Positions 14,101 through 19,901 of a stretch of 19,901 nt of DNA are shown piece after piece. How positions within the stretch are numbered: the first letter of the stretch is position 1; each line of letters opens with the position of its first letter. The notes under the pieces are model-generated. The model was not told where the DNA came from, did no database searches, and was given only the letters and a program-made list of their open reading frames with translations. The position numbers and the translations under genes are program-made. The stretch is from Halobacteriales archaeon SW_10_68_16 (lineage in GTDB: Archaea; Halobacteriota; Halobacteria; Halobacteriales; Haloarculaceae), in assembly GCA_003023485.1 (NCBI GenBank), contig PXSG01000010.1, forward strand, positions 1-19,901. Reading direction: 5' to 3'.

Positions 14101-16739
14101 CTCGCTGGTCTCCATCCCGTAGTAGGGCTCCAGCCCGTAGTACTGTTCCAGGAGGTCGTCGACGAAGGCGGCGGTCCCCAGGAGGTGGTCGGCGGCGTCT
14201 TCCGAGAGGACGACGTCTTGCACCTTGAGTTCGACCAGCTGGTCGTCGTGTTCCAGCGGGTCGCCGTGGATGTCCGACTCGTAGCCGAGTTCGCGCATGG
14301 TCGTGGCCGTGACGTCCAGTTCCGCCGGCCGGACGGACGTGACCGGGAGGTCGGTCATGTCGTAGCGGACGGTGCCGTCCTTGAACGCCGAGACGTCGTG
14401 TTTGGCCCGCAAGATTCCCTTCTCGACGGGTTCTGGGATCTTCGCCGCCGAAGAGAGCCCCTTGACGCCTTTGAGGGTGTCGAACGCCGAGGGGCGCTCC
14501 CCGAGTCGGTCGAGGGCGTCGCGGAGCTCGGAGCCGACGTCGACGGTCGCGGTTCGGGTCCCCGAGGCGGGCGTCTTACAGCGCGGGCACTCCGGCCGGC
14601 CGGACTCGTCGGGGTCGACCTCGCGACCGCAGTCCGGACAGACGTAGACGGCCTCTGTTTCGCCGTTGCACTCGGGGCAGCGCGCCCGGTAGGTCCGGGC
14701 CCCGCAGTCGCGACACTCGCGGCGGCCGACCTCGACCTCGACCTCGCCGCGGGTGCCCTCGACGGCGTCGCCCGATTCGGCGGCGGCTCCTCGGACTTCT
14801 CGGGACGGCCCATCCGGTTGCCCACGCGCGTCGGGGCGCGCTCCCGGACCGCGAAGGGGGCGACCTCCTCGATTGCCGCGATGGCGTTCTCGCCGTCGGC
14901 GTAGGTACGGGCGCGTTCCGAGAGGTCGTCGACGGTCCACTCGCGAACGAGGCCGCGGTCGTCGGTGACCGCGAACCCGAGCGTCCGGATCAGGGGTCGC
15001 CACTCGGGAACGACCAGGCTGTCCTCCTGTTGGGTGTGCTCGACCAGCAGCGCCTCCAGCGTCTCGCGGACCCGTTCGGTCCGGTCGAGGACGAGGGCGC
15101 CGTCCGCGGTGCCGGAGGCGTCGGCGGCCGTGACCGCGCCGTCGCCGGTCGCGACCCGGGCGTCCGCCAGCGCGTCGGCCAGCGCGGCGACGTCCCCGAC
15201 GCTGACGTCGTGCCAGAGGTAGGTGTAGGCCGGATGCAGGGGGGCGTCGTACTCACTCGCCCACCGGAGGGCCTCGCCGGGTGCGGGGTCCGCGAGGTCG
15301 ATCTCGACGGCGTCCCGGAGTGCCTGGACGGGTCCGCCCGCGGCCTCGAAGTCCTGGACCCACCACTCGAATACGTAGGCGGCGGGCGCGAGCGGGTGGT
15401 TGTTCTCGACGAACTCGCCGTAGTTGACCAGGTACTCCCCCAAATCGAGGATCTTCTCGACGCCGTTCCTGACCTCGAGGGCCTCGTCGGCGTCGTCGAT
15501 CCGCCGGACGTCGCCGTTAGCCAGGCGGACCGTCGGGCCCTCGATGGTGTCGACGGGCACGATGCCCGCGGCCTTGCCCGGGCGCTCGGTCTTGATCTGC
15601 GTGCCCGGCGCGAGGAAGTCGTCGACGAGGTGCATCGTCGCCGGGTGGACGCCGGCTGTCGCGTGGCCGTGGTTGCGCGCCCGGCCGTACCGCAGGCGAA
15701 AGCCGCCGGGCGTCGACGGGTGCGAGAAGACCGGCCGGCCGGCGATGAGGTCGGCCAGGTACTTCTTCGAGGGGTCCGGACGGGGCGGGCCGTCGCTTGC
15801 AGTCCCTTCCTCGTCCCCTGCGTCGTCGTCACTGTCGTCCTCGCTATCGGTCGCTGACTGCTCTGACGACGAGTTCGTGCCCTCGGACCCGTCGCCGTCG
15901 TCGTAGGTGCCGTCGATGAGGTCCTGGAGCCAGGGCCAGGCGACCTCGTCGAGGTCGCGGGTGTAGCGCTGGATCTTCGGTGCCTTGAGGGCGATCCCCT
16001 CCGCGAGGACGAGACACATCCCGCCCCGGGAGGCGTTGGTGTCGACCCGTTCGAGGTCCCGAAAACCCGAGACCTCCTCGTCGCCGGTCGCCTCGCCGTC
16101 GAGCATGATCGGCATGTTGCGCGCGATGAACTCCGCCTCGGCCTCGGGCGGGGCGTACTGGAGGCCGGTCTCCTCGTCGTAGAGGGCGACCTCCTCGGCG
16201 TACCGGCCCACCTCGTCGGCGCGCGGGCTGTAGGCCTCGATGCCAAGCAGCGTCCGGGCGTAGTCCGCGACCAGCACCGAGAGGGCCTGCGCGGTCCCGC
16301 CGGCCGAGCGGATCGGGCCGGCGTAGTAGACGTTGACGAACTCGGTGCCGTCGTCGTTCGCCAGGACCTCCACGCGATCGATACCCTCGATGGGTGCGGC
16401 GACGACGCCCTCGGTCAGGAGCGCGACAGCCGTCCGGACCGCCCCCTCGATCTTGCCCGCGCGGGTGTCGTAGTCGCCGACGGTGCCCGCGACGAAATCC
16501 TCGACGAGTGCGAGTGCGGCCTCCTCGCGGGACATCTGGCCCTCCAGGTCGCGGACGCGCTCGGCGACCCCCTCGATGCCGAGGATGTTCTCGACGCGGT
16601 CGGCCATGTCCTTCGCGACCGGGATCTCGACCTCGCTTTCGGGGTCGCCCCCGCTCTCGCGTGCCCGGTTGGCGACGGCGAGCGCGCGGTCGAGTTCGGC
16701 CTCGATGCGCTCGAAGTAGCGCTCCTCGTCCGGCCTCAT
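11131..16739 (-). CDS. polC: DNA polymerase D large subunit DP2 (two inteins, frameshifted)
   Basis: The catalytic subunit of the archaeal replicative polymerase PolD. It starts at 16739 (MRPDEERYFERIEAELDRAL), with the conserved YYAGPIRSAGGTAQALSVLV, an acidic low-complexity insert around GTNSSSEQSATDSEDDSDDD, and RVGNRMGRPEKSEE. At about 14782-14790 the frame breaks; the protein resumes in the next frame at AAESGDAVEGTRGEV and continues to the stop at 11131. Later parts: a Cys-rich zinc region (CRDCG, CPEC, CPDCG, CPRC), FHASKRRN, intein 1, the catalytic extein CDGDEDCVMLLMDGLLNF, intein 2, MDAPLVMSSRIDPTEIDDEA, and a C-terminal zinc finger (CLACG...CRECG). The stretch normally between MGRPEK and the zinc region (around SPAVHTLFP in relatives, from memory) is absent, so the indel is probably an out-of-frame deletion of some 70 bp. 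Since PolD should be essential, an assembly error or a second copy must be considered. Confidence 0.9.
11797..13347 (-). other. Intein 2 in DP2, with LAGLIDADG homing endonuclease
   Basis: A 517-residue in-frame intein inserted RGG|S...AHN|SMDAPLVM. It begins with Ser (SVAEDSRLVAVD). Block B is GRELTITENHSLF. The two LAGLIDADG motifs are LLGLYVAEGS and LRGFVAGDGS, each with its acidic residue, so the homing nuclease looks functional. The C-terminal block is HLYDLQVGGDPVFTANWLYAHN, and the +1 residue is Ser. All splicing residues are present (Ser1, block-B His, terminal His-Asn, +1 Ser). Confidence 0.9.
13435..13968 (-). other. Intein 1 in DP2, mini-intein with C-terminal Gln
   Basis: A 178-residue intein inserted KRRN|C...SAQ|CDGDED, exactly at the catalytic acidic motif of DP2. 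It starts CFHPGTKVWFEDE. Block B is GRSIVVTPDHGM, and the C-terminal blocks are HTYCLTVADTHRTVANGIHSAQ. There is no LAGLIDADG domain. The last residue is Gln rather than Asn; the Pyrococcus abyssi PolII mini-intein at the corresponding site also ends in Gln and is reported to splice. The +1 residue is Cys. It is separated from intein 2 by only 29 extein residues. Confidence 0.9.
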
Positions 16740-16853
16740 GCGACGGCTGTCACCGCCGCGACGGCCGCTCCTGGTCCCCGACAATCCATGTCCAGTGGGG
16801 ACGAGCGGCAGCCTCAAAAGGGTTGTCGCTCCGACTCGCCGTCCCGCGGTCCG

Positions 16854-17168
16854 TCAGCCGCCGTCCGCCTCGACCCCGCCACGGATCGACCGGTGTGCGT
16901 CGGCAACAGAGGAGAGAAGCGGCCCCCGCGACGGCGCGTACCGGAGGTGGGTCGACCGCTCGCCGGCCGCGAGTTCGAGGTGGCGCTCGACGCGCGAGAA
17001 GCCCCCCGAACCCAGCGCGCTCCCGGTGTAGGCGTACCAGCCCGCGTCCAGCGTCCGGGTTCCGAGCGCGCCGATTTCGAGGTACGTCCCTTCCGGGAGT
17101 TCGACCAGGAGCGTGTACGTGCCACCCTCCTCGCGAGCAAATCCACCGTCGCTCCCGTCGACCGACAT
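16854..17168 (-). CDS. Shortened GIY-YIG (DUF123) domain protein
   Basis: A 104-residue protein with the DUF123-type GIY-YIG start: GGTYTLLVELPEGTYLEIGA, then DAGWYAYTGSALGSGGFSRV (the GIY-YIG pair corresponds to TYT...WYAYTGSA) and ERHLELAAGER. After this, relatives continue with an HWHIDYL motif, an EC pair and a GFGSSDC-type end; here it reads THLRYAPSRGPLLSSVADAH and stops after GGVEADGG. The family's second half is missing or degenerate. It may be a decayed nuclease-like protein or a truncated variant. I start at the ATG at 17168, since the longer start at 17204 would include the promoter. It is 114 bp upstream of polC on the same strand. Confidence 0.65.
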   Translation of the reverse strand: MSVDGSDGGFAREEGGTYTLLVELPEGTYLEIGALGTRTLDAGWYAYTGSALGSGGFSRVERHLELAAGERSTHLRYAPSRGPLLSSVADAHRSIRGGVEADGG

Positions 17169-17194
17169 CTTGATTCGTCTCTCAGTGTCCAACG

Positions 17195-17201
17195 ATTTTA
17201 A
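17195..17201. promoter_or_regulatory. TATA-like box centred between two divergent starts
   Basis: ATTTTAA (TTAAAAT on the other strand) lies 27-33 bp from the ATG at 17168 and 26-32 bp from the ATG at 17227. A single AT-rich element is thus correctly placed for leaderless transcription of both divergent genes. Confidence 0.45.
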
Positions 17202-17226
17202 CACTTGTTGGTTCCTCTGTCCGGGT

Positions 17227-17568
17227 ATGGCCAGTCAAGAGTCCGCAGGTGGCGACCAGGAGATTGCACAACTCCGGGACGAGTATCCGAGTGGCTGGCG
17301 CGTTCTCACCCAACACGACAGCGTGAGCTACATGGTCGACGCACTGATGGACGCACCCGATTATCACTTCAGCAAGTCGAAGCTCGCGGAGAACGCCGGT
17401 GTGAGCCGCCAGTCCGTTCACACGCACCTCCCGCTTCTCGTCCGTCTCGACATCGTGGATGTCGTCGAAGGGACGTCTCCGGAGAAGTACACCCTCAATT
17501 CGGACGACGAGCTAGTCAGGGAGTTGCACCGACTGAACGGACTCGTCAACGAGAAGCTCAACGTGTAG
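17227..17568 (+). CDS. Small winged helix-turn-helix protein
   Basis: A 113-residue predicted DNA-binding protein. After a helical N-terminus (VLTQHDSVSYMVDALMDAPD), the wHTH spans about 33-92: FSKSKLAENAGVSRQSVHTH is the helix-turn-helix, IVDVVEGTSPEKYTLN the wing. A C-terminal helix (LVRELHRLNGLVNEKLNV) may dimerise. This is a common haloarchaeal small-regulator format of the MarR/ArsR type; the target is not known. Two bases separate it from the next gene, so they form an operon. Start at the ATG at 17227, 26 bp after a TATA-like box. Confidence 0.8.
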   Translation: MASQESAGGDQEIAQLRDEYPSGWRVLTQHDSVSYMVDALMDAPDYHFSKSKLAENAGVSRQSVHTHLPLLVRLDIVDVVEGTSPEKYTLNSDDELVRELHRLNGLVNEKLNV

Positions 17569-17570
17569 CG

Positions 17571-17852
17571 ATGGACGGCAGATCCCGTCTCGTCTGGAAG
17601 CTCGCGCGCAACCACACGTGGGGAACACCGATGGATGACGAGACGCTGGTCCGACTGGCTACCACCGACGAGGACCACGACGAGATGCGCGAGCAACTCG
17701 GGGAGGTGCTGGAGTTGTCGTTCGTCTCTCGCGGACCGGATGGCGTTTACATTCCCAACGGGCAGGATGCACACGTCGAAGCCGCAAACTGGCTCCGGGA
17801 GAACACCGGATACGCTGTCCCGCCTGCCTCCCGAGTGGCCGGACGTGGATAG
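17571..17852 (+). CDS. Small conserved protein paired with the HTH gene
   Basis: A 93-residue acidic protein that I do not recognise. MDDETLVRLATTDEDHDEMR, LGEVLELSFVSRGPDGVYIP and AHVEAANWLRENTGY suggest a small helical/winged fold. Its ATG is 2 bp after the stop of the HTH gene, so it should be translated from the same mRNA. The last residues (PASRVAGRG) are odd. Moving to the next frame near 17827 gives the acidic, more haloarchaeal-looking end LPPEWPDVDSDPEEGT with a stop at 17874. One extra base may therefore be present. The pair could be regulator plus partner or effector; that is only a guess. Confidence 0.65.
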   Translation: MDGRSRLVWKLARNHTWGTPMDDETLVRLATTDEDHDEMREQLGEVLELSFVSRGPDGVYIPNGQDAHVEAANWLRENTGYAVPPASRVAGRG

Positions 17853-17886
17853 CGACCCCGAGGAAGGAACGTAGAATACCGCCCTC

Positions 17887-19026
17887 TCATAGGGTCGTGC
17901 GTAACCATTTTCGGCAGCGTTCCAGATGACGGAGCTGTAGGAACCGGAGCGAGACGTTTCTGATAGCCGGACGGTAAAGAATTACGCACCGGAAGGTACC
18001 GTCCCGCTGAACGACCTCGCCGTCCACCGTTATCGAGGAATCCTCGCTCATGTCGACGATCATATCGACGTGGACTGCCGACTCGTTTTGAACGTTGTCC
18101 TCGCCGACGGTGTCCTCGTAGGCCCGGCCGACGGCCATGTGGACGGTATCGCCCATCTTCTCGTCGAACAGCATGTTGTAGGTGAAGCGGTCGATGTCGC
18201 GGTTCATCCCGATGCCGAGTTCGCCCAGTCGGCGCGCGCCCTCGTCGGTGTTCAGCACCTCCGTCAGCACGTCCTCGTTCTTCTCGGCCGCGTGGTCGAC
18301 GACATCGCCGTCCTCGAAGGAAAGCGAGACGCCCGTGACCTCCCGGCCCTGGTGGTAGAGGGGTTTGTCGAACAGGACCTCCCCCTCCACGGAGTCGGGG
18401 ATGGGCGCGGTGAAGACCTCGCCGCCCGGGAGGTTGCGCTCGCCGTAGTCGTTGAGCGTGGGGTTGCCCGCGACCGACATGGTGACGTCGGTGGTCCCGC
18501 CCGACCGGATGCGCACCTCGTCGGCGCCCTCGAGGATTTCGACCATCTGGCTCTGGTGTTCGCGGACGGCGTCCCAGTCCTTGTTGATGGCGTCCCAGAC
18601 GAAGTCCTCGTAGGCCTCGGTGGACATCTCCGCGAGCTGTGCGTTCGCGGCCGCGGGGTACTGGGTGAGACACCACCGCTTGGAGAGGCGTTCGTCGAGG
18701 ATGGGGCGTTTGGCCTTCGAGTAGGCGGCGTTGGTCTCGGGATCGACGTCGCCCGTCTCGGTGACGTTCGCGTTGGCGCGGACGGCGATGTAGACGTCGG
18801 TCTCCTCGATCAGCGCCTGCTCGTGGGCGGGCGTCTCGAACTCCTCGCGGGCGCGGAGGTACGCCCGCTGGAAGCGGTCGTTGCTGCTCAGCGCGATGGG
18901 GTTGGCGCCGTGGTCGCCGACCGCCTCGTGGAGCGCGACGATGAGGTCCCCGGCCTCGTCGCCGGCCCCGAGGTCGACCGAGTGGTCGGCGATCACTGCG
19001 GCGTGTTCGCGGATGCGCGGGTCCAT
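17887..19026 (-). CDS. M29-family metallo-aminopeptidase with altered C-terminus
   Basis: A 379-residue cytosolic aminopeptidase of the thermophilic AmpS/PepS (M29) type, which uses two metal ions to release N-terminal residues from peptides. Candidate metal ligands are in place: Glu203 (GGEVFTAPIP), Glu269 (LGELGIG), His296 (GDTVHMAVG), His319 and Asp321 (SAVHVDMI). The ordered core ends at SITVDGEVVQRDGTF, close to where family members finish. From residue 346 on (RCVILYRPAIRNVSLRFLQL and after) the sequence is encoded by a 93-bp inverted-repeat element and is Arg-rich, unlike the acidic body. Activity is probably retained, since only the tail is replaced. Start at the ATG at 19026. Confidence 0.9.
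   Translation of the reverse strand: MDPRIREHAAVIADHSVDLGAGDEAGDLIVALHEAVGDHGANPIALSSNDRFQRAYLRAREEFETPAHEQALIEETDVYIAVRANANVTETGDVDPETNAAYSKAKRPILDERLSKRWCLTQYPAAANAQLAEMSTEAYEDFVWDAINKDWDAVREHQSQMVEILEGADEVRIRSGGTTDVTMSVAGNPTLNDYGERNLPGGEVFTAPIPDSVEGEVLFDKPLYHQGREVTGVSLSFEDGDVVDHAAEKNEDVLTEVLNTDEGARRLGELGIGMNRDIDRFTYNMLFDEKMGDTVHMAVGRAYEDTVGEDNVQNESAVHVDMIVDMSEDSSITVDGEVVQRDGTFRCVILYRPAIRNVSLRFLQLRHLERCRKWLRTTL
17897..17989. mobile_element. 93-bp inverted-repeat element (MITE-like or IS remnant)
   Basis: GTGCGTAA (17897-17904) and its exact complement TTACGCAC (17982-17989) bound a 93-bp segment. The segment coincides with the foreign C-terminal tail of the aminopeptidase: its edge lies within codon 346, just after the conserved end of the protein. 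It is too short to code for a transposase. I could not find an obvious target duplication at its edges. It may be a non-autonomous element moved in trans, or a solo remnant of a larger IS. Confidence 0.5.
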
Positions 19027-19074
19027 GTCTCCCCGTGTGGCCGCGACGCGCAAACCAGTTGCGGGTCCCGCCGA

Positions 19075-19206
19075 CTACCTGCGGTTTTGCCCTTCCTCGA
19101 CGCCCTGCTTGAACCCCGTCACCGTCCGGCGGATCATCAGATACGCGAAGAAGACGAACAGGAGGACGAGCGCGAGGATGCCGTAGGTCACCAGGTCGGC
19201 GGCCAT
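19075..19206 (-). CDS. 43-residue single-pass membrane peptide
   Basis: MAADLVTYGILALVLLFVFF starts a 43-residue product with one hydrophobic helix (about 5-25), followed by a basic stretch RRTVTGFKQGVEEGQNRR expected to stay in the cytoplasm. The codon pattern and divergent position fit a real small gene. I do not recognise a characterised family. It lies 48 bp upstream of the aminopeptidase on the same strand and is divergent from the ArsR-like gene. Confidence 0.7.
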   Translation of the reverse strand: MAADLVTYGILALVLLFVFFAYLMIRRTVTGFKQGVEEGQNRR

Positions 19207-19284
19207 ACCCGCTCTAGGGTGGGGCCGGGGCAAAGTGGTTTCGGCGCGAAAAGACTCATACCGGCGGGAGTGGTATCCGTCGGC

Positions 19285-19901
19285 ATGTCGCTGTTGCCCT
19301 CCAGACCCGACGCCTCGCCCGCCGAGGACGCCGGCCCCCGCGTCGTCGGCGTCGACAGCGAGGACGCTGACGCGGTGCTGTCGGCCCTCTCTTCGGAGAC
19401 GGCACGGGAACTCCTCGCGGCAGTCCACGACGACCCCGCGCCGCCGTCGGAACTGGCCGAGCGGGTCGACACGTCCCTCCAGAACGCACAGTACCACCTC
19501 GAGAACCTCGAAGACGCCGGTGCGGTCGAGGTGGTCGACACCGCCTACTCCGCGAAGGGCCGGGAGATGGATGTCTACGCGGCCGCCGACCAGCCGCTGG
19601 TCATCTTCGCCGGCGACGAGGAGGACTCCTCCGTGCTCCGGACGGCTATCCAGCGCCTCGTCGGCGCCCTCGGGCTGCTCGCGCTGGCCAGCCTCGCCGT
19701 ACAGGCAATATTCGGCCGGATCGACCTCCTCGGCGGTGCGGACCTCGGCGCGCAGACCGGCGGTGAGGGCGACGGGGCCGGTGGTGGCGGCGACGCGGGT
19801 GCAGTGGACGGCGGCGATGGTGGTGATGGCGGTGGCGGCGGCGACGTGGACGTCACGGGTGATGGTGCCGGCGAGACGACCCAGACGCCGACACCCGAGG
19901 G
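19285..19901 (+). CDS. ArsR-like HTH regulator with membrane segment (partial)
   Basis: The window holds the first 205 residues; the frame is still open at the edge. A winged helix domain (about 30-105) contains ALSSETARELLAAVHDDPAP, the HTH LAERVDTSLQNAQYHLENLE, and a wing ending KGREMDVYAAADQPLVIF. A hydrophobic helix follows (about 124-145, LVGALGLLALASLAVQAIFG), then a long Gly/Asp-rich low-complexity tail. This wHTH-plus-membrane architecture is frequent in haloarchaea and suggests a membrane-tethered regulator. Target unknown. Confidence 0.85.
   Translation, partial: MSLLPSRPDASPAEDAGPRVVGVDSEDADAVLSALSSETARELLAAVHDDPAPPSELAERVDTSLQNAQYHLENLEDAGAVEVVDTAYSAKGREMDVYAAADQPLVIFAGDEEDSSVLRTAIQRLVGALGLLALASLAVQAIFGRIDLLGGADLGAQTGGEGDGAGGGGDAGAVDGGDGGDGGGGGDVDVTGDGAGETTQTPTPE

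Noticed and set aside
13375..14904. 509-codon plus-strand open frame inside polC
   Set aside because: Antisense of the intein and zinc regions of DP2; no protein-family signal.
19800..19860. GGC/GGT-rich simple repeats at the window end
   Set aside because: They encode the Gly/Asp-rich linker of the ArsR-like protein in frame and need no other explanation.

Overview
The window is haloarchaeal (class Halobacteria). Supporting signs are the high GC, the strongly acidic predicted proteins, an archaeal L15e ribosomal protein, a Rio2 kinase, a NurA nuclease, the large subunit (DP2) of the archaeal replicative DNA polymerase D, a bacterio-opsin-activator (Bat/HTH_10) type regulator, and AT-rich TATA-like boxes a fixed distance ahead of genes whose start codons lie at or very near the transcript start. 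The genus cannot be fixed from the sequence alone.

Layout. 47-1096 (-): a glutathionyl-hydroquinone-reductase-type GST. 1240-2757 (+): a divergent PAS-GAF-HTH_10 regulator. 2758-3216: non-coding. 3217-3807 (-): rpl15e. 3808-4183: non-coding, with a strong hairpin. 4184-4540 (+): wreck of a Tat-exported PPC-domain protein. 4595-5506 (-): rio2. 5700-6572 (+): serine O-acetyltransferase. 6649-6721 (+): tRNA-Arg(CCG). 6754-7413 (-): membrane-anchored [2Fe-2S] ferredoxin. 7493-8977 (-): a two-gene unit of a small conserved protein followed by a frameshifted nurA. 9127-9669 (+): a NUDIX hydrolase whose 3' end runs into a transposon. About 9535-10980 (-): an IS1341-type element with an intact RNA-guided nuclease TnpB and a probable omega/reRNA region. 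11131-16739 (-): polC/DP2 with two inteins and a frameshifting deletion. 16854-17168 (-): a shortened GIY-YIG (DUF123) protein. 17227-17852 (+): two small, nearly abutting ORFs, the first a winged-helix protein. 17887-19026 (-): an M29 aminopeptidase whose C-terminus is replaced by a 93-bp inverted-repeat element. 19075-19206 (-): a 43-residue membrane peptide. From 19285 (+): an ArsR-like regulator with a membrane segment, cut by the window end.

Most of the window is core housekeeping (replication, ribosome maturation, cysteine synthesis, a tRNA, redox). Mobile or selfish DNA has entered at four points: two inteins bracketing the catalytic DGDED motif of DNA polymerase D, a TnpB element that cut the NUDIX gene, and a small inverted-repeat element at the end of the aminopeptidase gene. 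Several genes also carry indels (PPC relic, nurA, polC, possibly the second small ORF). DP2 is expected to be essential, so at least some of these may be sequencing or assembly errors. No wholly new multi-gene defence or metabolic system is evident. The most interesting objects are the TnpB/NUDIX junction, the two inteins around the polymerase active site with a C-terminal Gln in one, and the inverted-repeat element at 17897-17989.
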